The notes under the pieces are model-generated. The model worked only from the letters and a program-made list of their open reading frames with translations. It did not search any database and was not told where the DNA came from. The position numbers and the translations under genes are program-made. DNA of 64,000 nt from Bactericera cockerelli (lineage: Eukaryota > Arthropoda > Insecta > Hemiptera > Triozidae), in contig CM044957.1 in the NCBI GenBank assembly GCA_024516035.1, forward strand, positions 16,130,564 to 16,194,563, given 5' to 3'. Shown piece by piece: positions 1 to 12,000 of the stretch (position 1 is the first letter of the stretch; each line of letters begins with the position of its first letter).

Positions 1-2
1 TC

Positions 3-75
3 CCGGAGGATCTGAGGATGTGCCATTCTGCTCCCTCCAGTCCGAAGAAGCCAGCCAGCTTCCTGTACGATCCAG
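3..75 (+). CDS. Exon 1 (partial) of the W-motif gene
   Basis: Frame 3 is open from the window edge and reads a Ser/Pro/Lys-rich stretch ending SFLYDP plus one base. The donor is CCAG|GTAGT. The one-base overhang fits the first two bases of the next exon to make Gly. Frame 2 is also open here but does not match the phase of exon 2. Confidence 0.7.
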
Positions 76-3000
76 GTAGTTCTACCCAATTGCATACCTT
101 GGTTTTTTTTATTTTCCTTATTTTATTCCCAATACATTAGTAGGTTCATTATTTTAGTTACTTACCTAAAATGCCTTTTTTAGATACCTAAAATGCCTTT
201 GTTCATTATTATAGGTATCAGAAAACCTTTTTAATATATGTATTTTTAGTTTCCTGTACATAACCGGACATCATAAGACTACCTCAAACAAAGAGTTTCC
301 CCTTGTGACCATAACTCTCTTAATCATGCCACAGTTAGGTATAATGCTCTTGTAGTGTCCCTTCCTTGCATCATTTGAATGTGCACTGGTTTCCTCCAGG
401 CAAATCAGAGCGGGAGGACAGGCGGGACAGCGGGGGAGACTTGAGTCAGCACAGCAGTGGCGGCGGGCCCAACAAGAACACCATTCACGAGATACAGAAG
501 CACTACCGGCTGCTGCAGAAGCGGCTGAGTCAGGAGTTGAGCAAGAAGATTGGGGAGTGGGACGTCAGCAAGAAGATGCCTCAGTGGGATATGAACCGGA
601 TCCGCCATCCCCTGGCCAGCTGTCGAGGGCTGAGTCTACCTTGCAAGGAGGACCAAGTGAAGGTGGTAATAATAATTAGAGTTCCGACGGTCCACTCATG
701 TCTCGTGAGATTTTTTATATGGGTATAAATAATTGTTAGTGGCGACATTACGACCAGTAATGAGTTATTTGGCCAAATGATGTGAATAGGAGTCTCGTGA
801 CGACACGAGATGTTGTGCTACTTATTTAAAGACGTTTAGATCATCTGTATAGGGACATTGCCAAATTCTCTAGATTATTCGATTTTCTGATTTTTTATAC
901 ACAGAGATTAATACTCTAGAGCCACGTCAGTAATGCTTCGGGGTAAGAAATCTTAATGTCATTTCAGTACATACTTCCATTCCGAAAATTCCACCCCGAC
1001 CGGAATACTAACCCACAGCCTTGGAATCAGGAGGCAATGCCCCACTGGAAAGGTCCACAGATTTCATTTCCTGCTTGTGTTCCCAGGGGATGACGAGTGG
1101 CAAGGAGGAGGGTGGGGCGAGTGTGAGCGAGAACCTGAGTCCGGACTTCCGCAAGAAACTGGACGAGTGGAACAAAATGAAGTGCGCCCCAGAACAAGTG
1201 AGTCATGATTTCTCCAAAATGTAAGATCTAGTGGTTTAGCACTTATTTGGAATGCAAAAGTTTATATAAGATCTAGTGTTTTAGCACTTATTTGGAATGC
1301 AAAATCTTATATAAGATCTAGTGGTTTAGCACTTATTTGGAATGCAAAATCTTATATAAGATCTAGTGGTTTAGCACTTATTTGGAATGCAAAAGTTTAT
1401 ATAAGATCTAGTGGTTTAGCACTTATTTGGAATGCAAAATCTTATATAAGATCTAGTTGTTTAGCACTTATTTGGAATGAAAAAGTTTATATATGTTGTT
1501 GTTGTTGTTGTAGCCAGCTTGGCTACAGCTGGAGGGGTGGATGACGGTCTCCAGCCAACTTTATTTCAAAGTTGGCTTGTCCTGAACCACATATTTCTAT
1601 GTGTGATCAACCATCATGAGGACTTGGACTTTACTTTATAAGCCTTTAACCCTTAGGAAACTGCAAGCTAGCCTGGCTTGTAAGAGTTGGCTAGTCTGTT
1701 CTCTGTTTATAGTCCTCTAGCGAGACACTGGTCTTCTCCCTGTTTAACGTCCCCCAGTCAGAAAGTTTATAATAATAAGATCTAGTTGTTTAGCACTTAT
1801 TTGGAATGCAAAAGCTTATATAAGATCTAGTGGTTTAGCACTTATTTGGAATGCAAAAGTTTATATATATGAACTAGTGGTTTAGCACTTATTTGGAATG
1901 CAAAAGTTTATTGTATTGTAGAGGAATAAATTTTAGATACACTAAACAATAGAACTGCTTTTTTCTATCAAGACAGACTGTTTGAAGTTCCTTTTCTGAC
2001 TGCTGTTTTTCCACTGTCTCTAGAGCAGCCTATCTATCCATGTTATTAATATTGCTCAAGTCCTTTTCAAATTTAACATTGTCCTGCGCTAACCATAGGA
2101 TTTATCACTGGTTACAGATACCGCAGACACCCCACACCGCACCGCCTCACTTCAAGAAACTCATTCCCGACTGGCCCAAGTGGAAATCGGTCAATCTAAA
2201 GCCCGAACTGTTCACGAGCCACGAACTGGGTTCAAACCCGCGACCCTCCAGTTGTCAGCCTGTCGCTGGACACGTGTGCTCCCACTCCGAGCACAAGACC
2301 TATCGTGTGGAGGGGGGCAAGGGGGTGAACATTGCCTGGATAGACCGCGAGATACAGAAGATAGAGAGAGAGAAAGCGAGACTGGACAAGGAGAAGGAGA
2401 AATGCGAGAAGAAGATACACAGGTGCCTATTCTTCCCTCTGACACGCTAAATTTAATAGGTGCTTTGGAAATTTTTAACTGAATCATTAGAATCATTTTC
2501 TGTAGCTGAATCATCAGAGCAGCGGACTTGTAACATCGGTTGAACGAATCTTATGCAAGCAGTACACTCTCGCCGAGGCGAGGGTAGCCGAGTGCGAGAG
2601 TGAACTTGTGCACCTCGCCTACTCTCGGCTACTCTCGCCGAGGCGAGGCGAGGGTAGCCGAGTGCGAGAGTGAACTTGTGCACCTCGCCTACTCTCGGCT
2701 ACTCTCGCCGAGGCGAGGCGAGGGTAGCCGAGTGCGAGAGTGAACTTGTGCACCTCGCCTACTCTCGGCTACTCTCGCCGAGGCGAGGCGAGGGTAGCCG
2801 AGTGCGAGAGTGAACTTGTGCACCTCGCCTACTCTCGGCTACTCTCGCCGAGGCGAGGCGAGGGTAGCCGAGTGCGAGAGTGAACTTGTGCACCTCGCCT
2901 ACTCTCGGCTACTCTCGCCGAGGCGAGGCGAGGGTAGCCGAGTGTGAGAGTGATGTTGTGCACCTCGCCTACTCTCGGCTACTCTCGCCGAGGCGAGGCG

Positions 3001-6000
3001 AGGGTAGCCGAGTGCGAGAGTAACCTTGTGCACCTCGCCTACTCTCGCCTAGCGCTCGTGTGCAAGTCTCGGGTACATCTCGCCTCGGGTGGTCTCGATG
3101 CCGAGCGTCTCAGCGAGAGTGTACTGCTAGCATTAAGCAGAGCGATTTATAGATAGACAGAATAAGATAGACAGGGTTGGGTGGAAGAGATTACCATAGG
3201 CAATAACCCCGCCCTTTAGTTAGGACATATGTATATATATTTTTTTTTTGTTTATATTATTAATATTGTCAATTTTTATATTTAATTTTTTCCATTATTT
3301 GTCTGTATATATGTTCTACTAATAAAGAGTTTCTAAATAAATAAAAAATAAAATAAATAATTATATCCATGGAAATTCTGTTTGCATTAACATTAGGTAC
3401 CTTGGAAAATACACTCAATCTTGCCCACAATAATTTAAAAAAAAAATTGTTTCCAGGTTGGAGAAAATGCGACTTGCTATCGGTTCCCGGATTCGGATGA
3501 AAGAAGTCCTGATTCCCACATCGTCCGGTCTGCTGCGGTTTCCTGGAATCTCCCGCAAGTTCACTCAGAAACTGTATGAATGGGAAAAGGCGCAAGGCAT
3601 CGGACCTGAAGCCTCAACCTTTGCATTGTTGGACAGCTCCTATCAACCCGACCTGAAGGACTTTAGGGATAAATTCAAAGGTAATACCAATGCCTCAAGT
3701 CTATAAAGTGTCATTTGTAGTCGTTATCATGGTGTCAAGTGGTTAACACGCTAGTCTGGTAATCCAGGTAGCTTAGGGATGCGTTGGTTCGAATCCCACC
3801 CAGTGCATGAATTTTTCCTCATTAATTTGAGTTTGTGACTACATAATAATAAGACTCTGAGGATTAGGTGCTATAAAATGCTTTGAGCATGAACCTCGCC
3901 TGGTGGTTACCTTCCACTAAAGAGTGGTATTATTATTATTACTATAATGCCTCAAGTCTATAAAGTGCCGTCTGTTGTCGTTGACGTTCCCATGGTGCAA
4001 ATTTGAGTTCTATTTTTCTATGTGGTGGGAGGACTGATTGGGCTTTTATGCTCCTTAGTATCTCTCTAGTGCTGAGAACAATGGAAACCCATAACCCGGG
4101 TGGACATTGCGGCTCAGTCAGGAATGGTTGCTAGAAGAAGTTCTACTTCCGTCAACGTGCGAGGTGAGAGTGAGATTTTTTCGCAATCGGTTATTTCTCT
4201 TGCTTGACATCTACTGAAAATCACTTTAAAGAGATCCAAACATCTACTGAAAAGCACTTTAAAAAGATCCAAACATCTATTGAAAATCACTTTAAAGAGA
4301 TCCAAAGGCAATTTTAAAGAGATTCAGGGCCAAATTACGAAGTAACATTACAACCAATATATTTCCGAGTTATGGATTTATATGGTGCATTGTAATCGGT
4401 GGAAAGTCTGACTTCAGGGATGGTCTTCCCCCTTATCTTTTTTTGCAATCTCATTTTATAATTTGACCCTAAGGCCCGAATTATGAAACATGATTTGTTA
4501 ATCTTAGTGGACACTATTCCTTAACTTTCAGCTTGACATCAACTCTAGAGGTCATATCTAAGTCGGGCTTTGTAGCTGTATAATACTTCTGTGGCGTAAG
4601 GGAGCTGTGTACAGCCTTCGTGACGGAAAATCTTGGTTTACAATTTCTATTGGTCACCTGATAAATCTAAGGATCGGCTTAGATTTACTAATCCACATAA
4701 TACGGTCCTAAGCATTAGAGTGAGAATTTATGTTGACATTATGTTTCAGCCAGTGACAAAAGAACTTTAACCCGGTCCAGGTCTCTGGGAAGCGTCCATG
4801 ACACAACCAAAGGAATATCACGCCAACCTTCCAGCCTATCTCTCAACGACATGGATGAGTTACAGGACGCGACCAATGTTAATGGTAAGTTTTGTCGTGA
4901 CTCTCCAGCCTTCGTGTTTCGTCGCTGGCTCAATTCCTGCCAAAAGTGTAGTAATGAAATTTCGTACTGGATCTTCTGGTACTTCCAACTGCCTGCCGTT
5001 TTTATTAAGAGAGGAGGCAATTTTGGTAGTATTCGACTGACTTTATTAAATGAACTGAACATTACTCAGAACTGGCCAACCATGGATGGCAGTCCAACTA
5101 CATGGCCAATTGGCCACAATGATCCTTGAAACTCTAACACGCCCCCTCAAGGGTAATTGTCACTTTTGATAAGTTTGAGGGAAACTTGATGAATAGCGAA
5201 AATACATCTCCCTAGTGGTTTCGTCATAATATCTGCAATGTTCTGCTTTGATTCCACATATTGAATAAGAATAAGTTTCTTTTGAACTGAGTCTTTCAGA
5301 AAATGATATTTCACATCTATAGCACATAAGAAAACTCGATTCTTGTACAGATACATCTTCAAGTTCTTCTTCTTTAACGTCTTCCTTTGACTCTTGTTTC
5401 AATTCAAAATCAAGTAAACGGGTTTTAACAAAGTCCAGCTTTAAATCTGAATTTATTGTTTCCAAAGCAGTCACCACGCTGTCAAAACTGTTAGGAAGAG
5501 TGAGTAATAAATGGCAAACTTTGTCTTCTTCCTCCAGTCTTCTATTTGAAACATTTTCCAACTCGCGTATCAATTTGTCGAAATTAAGAAAATGATCCTC
5601 TAGCTTCATTTTTGGTTTAAGTTTCTGACCAAGTAACTTTTTCTTAAGATATAACTTATTTATCACACTTTTTCTTTGAAACACTTGACTCAATGCATTC
5701 ATCATATCTTTTGCTGTCTTTTTGTCCCTTACATACTCTATATATTTATCAGAGATACATTGAATGATGATGGACCTGGCTGTAGCATCTTCTTTTTTCT
5801 TGAAGTCTTTCGAATCGCTGGGAATAGTAAGGACTGCATCAACTCCTCTGGCTTCCAACAAAGTTTCGACGCGAAATTGCCAATTTGAATAATTTTCGCC
5901 ATCAAATATGGGAAGTTTTTTGAAATCTTCCATTTCAAATGTCAAACAGGAACAAATTTAAACGAGAACGAGATAGGCCCATAACCTATTAAGAGAGGAG

Positions 6001-9000
6001 GCAATTTTGGTAGTATTCGACTGACTTTATTAAATGAACTGAACATTACTCAGAACTGGCCAACCATGGATGGCAGTCCAACTACATGGCCAATTGGCCA
6101 CAATGATCCTTGAAACTCTAACAGTTTTATCACTTTGCTGATTTGAATCTGCTATCATGAATCTTTATTTGCAAGAGTTAAAAATGTACTTTTTATTTGT
6201 TTAAACGTAACATCCTACTATCTGTAAATTTATTCCATCCTAGATCTCTTACATCTAAAATGAAACAAAAGATGATTTATTTATTGAATGTGATATGAGA
6301 AGAGAAGAGCAAGATCAAGACGATTCCGAAACAACTCACTTGGAGTTTGAACGCTCTTTGTGCAACGCTTGTTGTAACCAACATGACTATTGTTAACTCT
6401 CAAAGTAGGTATCTTTTTTTTGTTGGTACATTTCGGGGATTTATATGTTGGTATGTAAAATGTATATACCTATGTCTCTTTTTCTATTTCAAAACGTTCT
6501 AATACCTAATTGGTTTTGTTATCAATTTTATGGTAACTTACATAATCACGGTAACTTACATAATCACTTAACTGTAACTTACATAATCACTCATTATATT
6601 TTTCAGGTACTGATGTGCTTTGCTCAGGAGATCGTTTCTCTCACTCATCGGATGAGTTCGGAGTTCCTAAAAACCTGAGGTTGGTACTTGAGTTTCTTGA
6701 GATTCATAATTGTGGCTGCTGCTGTTGTAGTTGCGGTGGGTTTTTTATCATTCTCACCCACCGACGCACGGCGACGCTCATGTTTTCTCGCCGGATTCAC
6801 GAAGGAAGAACATAAATCCCAGCGGATCGTAAAATCTTCTAAATTTTAAATTAGGAAGCTACCGATTTCTATAAAATTCCGAATACTAACTATCCTAGGT
6901 ATCTACTGCACCTGGTGAACAATGTCTGCATTTTTGAACAAACAGAAGGTAATCATTGGGCATTGAATAATAATTTTATTTATTTGTAATATATTTTACA
7001 ATTGGTTTGGCAAATATAAATAACTTAAAGATATGTAAATGACATTTTACTTCCGACAGATTCTATAATTAGAAATCGGAAGTATTGTATTCGCTTTTGG
7101 TATATAAAAAAAAAAAATTTTTAGCTCCAATTTGTATGTATAATACTTATCATAATACGTAAAAAGAAATTTTCAAATGGATTGGAGGAATTCTAAGGTG
7201 TAACTTTCTTCTTTTTATAGCCCTACATCGTGGACAACTGACTGCTTGCACATCTTACAGGAGCTGTTCTTCGATCTGGAGGAATTGGAAGAAATAGAGA
7301 GTGGTTTCAGGTAAGCATCTAGTGTAGGTACCGAGCTATCTAATGTTCCAAAGGAAAAGTTCCAGCCGACAAAGTACATTTAAAATAATAATGAAATTTT
7401 TATACAAACTAGTTTTAACGTAAGCAAGCTTATAAGGAAGGCACAGATAATGTACATTATTGTATATTCATAGTATTTGGTCACTATTGATAATGAAAGG
7501 GAGATGATATTTATAGTAATTCTACATTCCAAAAAAGAGGTTTTTCTCAAACAGTATCTAAGTGTATTACTGTATACAGGGTGAGCATAAAGTCTCACCC
7601 CACCCCCCGTATCTCAAGTATGGCTGAAAATACAAGAAAACCCAAAAACCCGTATTCCTTCATTTATAGGGGGATTAATTTTCAGCCAAAAAAAATTTGC
7701 CTACAGGGCCCCAGTCAGGCTGGGCATGGACTAACTTTAAAATCTTAAATAGAATAGTATGTCTTGTGGCATATTGTTTTAAAGGTCTCATAGAATGAAT
7801 TTCATTACAACAAATTTCAGTAAGCTACGACTTACCGTTCTCGAGATACAGGGTTGGACGTCTTGCGTAATATCCACATATTTTGACCTATAACTCGTTG
7901 ACCATAAATTCCAGAAAAATGAAATTTGTTGAAAATAACTCCTTATGGCAAGAACTTTCGAACAAGTTAAAACTTGATTTGTTTTTTCGTTAAAAATTTT
8001 CGGACTGTTCGTCCGGCTGGCTGACGAAACCGACCAGAAACTATTATCAACAGAGTATGTCGAGTTATACCTTTTTCGACAGCGCTCGTGATAAGGAGTT
8101 ATTATCAACAAATTTCATTTTTCTATAATTTACAGTTAACGAGTTATAGGTCAAAATATATGGATTATACGCTGACGTTCGACCCTGTATCTCAAGAACG
8201 GTAAGTCGTAGCTCACTGAAATTTGTTGTAATGAACTTCTCTCTATGAGACCTTTAAAACAATATGCCACAAGACATACCATTCTATTTAAGATTTTAAA
8301 GTTGGTCCATGACCAGCCTGACTGGGGCCGTGTAGGCAAAATTTTTTTGGCTGAAAATCAATCCCCCTAAAAATTAAGGTATACGGGTTCTTGCGTTTTC
8401 TTTTATTTTCACCCATTCTCGAGATACGGGGGGTGGGGTGAGACTTTATGCTCACCCTGTATATGAAACTTGTGTACTACAGAAATTGATATTGAACAAT
8501 CTTTTCGTATTATATTTCATATCATACCACATCATTTATTAGAAAATCATGTAATTCTCATACCAGATCATTTCATTTACAGCACATTAAAAATCAATTT
8601 GGTCTCAAATAAGGAAGAAATGCTCCAAATCACTGACCAGCTCCAGGATTACCTGAGTAAGTGACAGTTTATTAACTAAATTCGAGAAGCTGCAAATCGT
8701 AATGTTTGCTATTGAATAGGATTCACTTTTTTTAGGTACGATTACATACTAATAAAGCCTTCTCTTAGTCCTCGTTTTACAGATACATTTGTTAATATTA
8801 GATTTATTAATTTTATTCATATGTATTCTATTTATTCAAATTTGTTCGTATTTATAACTTATTATGCACACATTGGACAAGATTCAAGTTGAATTATGTA
8901 TATTTGTTCAGTAATTTTCCATATGTTAATTGAACTTTTGCATTTCCAGGATTTGCACTATTTACATACCTTCAGTATGATGCGCGATACTCGTTGAATA

Positions 9001-12000
9001 CCAACGCTATTTTCTGTATCATCCATCAGTGTTCGTGTTGGGCTAGCTAATATTTTTCCTGGTTTACAGGTGATACCGACAAGCTGTTTAGTGACACCAA
9101 TAATGAGCTGAAGATGAAAATTCGCGGACTTCAGCAAAGGAAGGATGACCTGTTCAGAGAGGAAGCCGAAATGCAGGTAACTTATCGTCTTCTTAGAGCG
9201 TTCTCTTTATAGGAAACTTTAACGTAGATGGAATTATCTATAGAAGGAAGGACTTATCTCTCTACAAAACTTTTTTGTTGTTGAGATGAGTGTTTCACAG
9301 CCTTTTTTTATTTTGTAACCATGAAACAGGAGCTACTGTAGACTTTTGTGGTCTGTGTTGTAGCCTGCCCATCCCGTAGTGTGCCTCCCCTCTGATGGGC
9401 GAGAAGTGACACAATTCTTCCCATTTAGGTGCTGGGTCAACACGAGCGCACCGGAAGGTATCCCTTACAAACAACTGTAACCAAATTTTGAATTCAAATT
9501 TATGTCGGCGCGTGGGTTCGAACCCGGGGCCTTCCACATGTCAAGCGAGTGCTTAACCACTGAGCTATTTGTGCGCTCTGGAGTAGTTCTTTGTGGGTAG
9601 TTATTCCAGCTTTTAGCATGAAGCTATTCAAGCTATACAATAATAATAAATTGTGTTTGGAATAAAAGTAGATATTCTTCTCATTTTCTCGCATTTTTCA
9701 GATCCTCTACATCACCTACTGCAACAAAATGATCAACTTGTCCGAGAAACAAGTATCCAACTCCAAATACGTCAAGCACATCTCCGACAAAATCCTTCAG
9801 TTGGCCACTCATGGGGATGGGCAGGGGTGCTCCCCCCACCTCGTGGGGAATGGACAGAGACAGTCCTATATACCGACCTGCTGTATACAAACCGAGCTGC
9901 AGATAGCCGATTTTGTCAACGAGAAAGCCTCCCAGCTTATAAACCATGTGAGTGATCCTCCAGCGGTGGAAGAATGTATGTGTGCATTGTACGCCTAATA
10001 AAGAATATTAGATGGGGTTTCATCTGCTGAGTTATTTATTCTATGTTTAAGAGATCAAAAGAGATGAGAGAGATATTTTTCGTGGTTTTAGGACTTTCCC
10101 CAGGCGGGAAAACCCTCTCTTAGAGCTAAGTAGATATACCTATGTAAACAAAGATATGTGTAAACACAGACTTTTTTATCAGGTGCCTATCATAATTTTA
10201 CAATAGGTATAAGATAAAGAAAAACATTTTGATGTGCCTATGCCTATATTGCCTTGCAAAAAGACTAAAAAAAAAGTCCAATGATAGTACAATAGTACAT
10301 TTATTATCTCTTGGGTGGACTTATTTCAGGCGAAAGATATCCGGGATATCTTGAAGCAGAGTGAGCAGAAGTTGTACAGGAACTATAGCAATGCCATGGA
10401 GTCAGAGTCCCTACAGGAATGTATTCACAACTTTAACCAGCTGAGTGTTGCAATGAAAAGCGACATAGCCACCATGAAAGAATACCTGATTCCATATTCA
10501 CCAGGTACGTAATCATTAAGAAATATTTTGTATAGGTAATATAAAAAATATAGTACATTATATGTATGTATAATTTTTTTACACTTTCCAATCTTTGTGG
10601 TGAAGAGATTGTGAGAGTAGAGGGACTAAAGAGTCTCATTCTTGCAGCGTAAAAAGATTATTGTATTAAACCTATTTTTAGGTTGTCGATTTCGTACAAA
10701 CCTAGACTGGTACAATTTCCAACGATTAGAGGGTTAATGCCCCATACTGAATAACTCATATCAAGACGTTAAAACCTAGACCTGGGCGTCCAGATAATCC
10801 CCAGCACCAATTTTTTACTGTGGTTTGGTACCTACTTGCATAATATACAATGTAATGTATGCGGTGTATGCCATAAGTTAAATACATGGATTTATTTTTT
10901 TTAAGTTATTCCATTACTTTCATTTCTATAAGATAAGGAAAGTAAAAAGTTTTGTGAGTCTGAAACGTCCTCATTTGATATTGTATGTCTAGTATTTCTT
11001 TTCGAGAAATACAATGGTGCTAATTTCAATCATCCAGGCTAGGACTTTGAGTTCTTAGCCCTAAAATGTGTTGTGTTAGAAACTCAACATTTCCATTCAA
11101 TTCCGAATTTCATGTGGTACTATTACATGGATGTTCACTTAGTTAAATAGCGCCCGAGATAGCTTATATTTGTGAAGCGTAAAGTATAACTTTAACGGCG
11201 CAATGAATTTAATGAAAACCATAGAACGGCACTGTCAGCTAATCGATAATAATAGAGTTATTTAATCTCTTGTTTCCAGGATTCACAGAGGAATCACAGG
11301 TGTTTAAATTCGACACAGTACATGGCTCGGAAGACTCTATGGATGAGCCTATCGTAGAGTTCCTGAAATATAAAACTACCAACGAGCCTGCAACGCAGCG
11401 TAAGAGAACGGTCGATGCAGAGAAGAAACAACTCAAACGAGATAGTAAAAACCCATTCAAATGGAAAAGATGAAAAGTCATGTATCAAAACTCCGTCAGA
11501 AAATTCTAGTGAGGAAGGTGTCGAAAAGAAAAGCAGTCCAACTAGTCAAGGTCGGAAGCAGAGGAAAAAGCTGAGACGAAGAAGGAAGTCAGACTTAAAA
11601 CGACAGAACAGTTTTGACAAAGGAGATGATGAGTTTCAATCGGAACGAGAGCCAGTCCTAAGTACAACCGATGATGAACTCACTCGAACAAGAGATGACA
11701 TGGTCGAAAAAGAACGTAATAAAAACGCCACCTTCACAGAATGTCGAGGAAGAGAAAGAAAACTACATAAAAATATATTGAGCGAGAGGAGAGTGGACGA
11801 GCATATACCAAGAGAGAAGAAATTTGACGAAACCGAACAGAGGCATGTTAGTCTGTCCGATTTAGTACAGTTTGGCGAACAATCTCCCGTTTTAGAAAAT
11901 AAGTTCAAAGTCAACTCTGTAACAGAGCCAGGTAGGGTGTGTGTGTGCCTACGGTGCGGAAAATATTTACTCCCGTGGTAGATGATACAAATGGGAACCA

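Larger units (their letters stand above)
5003..6123 (-). mobile_element. Internally deleted Ty1/copia retrotransposon, antisense in intron 6
   Basis: Two 137-bp LTRs (5003-5139 and 5987-6123) appear identical by eye and are flanked by the 5-bp duplication GTTTT (4998-5002 and 6124-6128). On the minus strand the LTR starts TGTTAGAG. The base run after the 5' LTR, GGTTATGGGCC, matches the copia-type primer site complementary to the initiator-tRNA anticodon arm. A purine-rich tract (TTGAGGGGGCG) precedes the 3' LTR. Only the start of gag and the end of RNase H remain. Identical LTRs suggest a recent insertion, and the missing pol means it needs enzymes from elsewhere. Confidence 0.93.

Noticed and set aside
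1224..1911. Regularly spaced direct repeats resembling a CRISPR array
   Set aside because: The units are contiguous without unique spacers, in eukaryotic intron DNA.
2453..3156. Open frames across the 70-bp satellite
   Set aside because: They only reflect the absence of stops in a repeated GC-rich unit.
5160..5945. A 261-codon minus-strand frame as a host gene
   Set aside because: It is copia gag running out of frame into RNase H sequence between identical LTRs, and its first codon is TTG.
6899..6948. Candidate exon (TATCCTAG acceptor, ACAGAAG donor) with an open frame between exons 7 and 8
   Set aside because: It leaves in phase 1 while the exon at 7221 needs phase 2 entry; skipping it joins exon 7 to exon 8 perfectly in frame.
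9505..9579. tRNA genes suggested by A- and B-box pairs here and at 3730, 19430, 19934, 20510, 24620, 27430, 29020, 33030, 36850, 42580, 47570, 54180 and 58910
   Set aside because: Bodies common to several copies follow the heads, stems pair poorly by eye and B-boxes are often degenerate; these are SINE heads.
11471..11473. Programmed +1 frameshift at AGA-TGA-A, as in antizyme genes
   Set aside because: A second, opposite shift in a GT-run is also needed; two slippage-tract indels explain both more simply.
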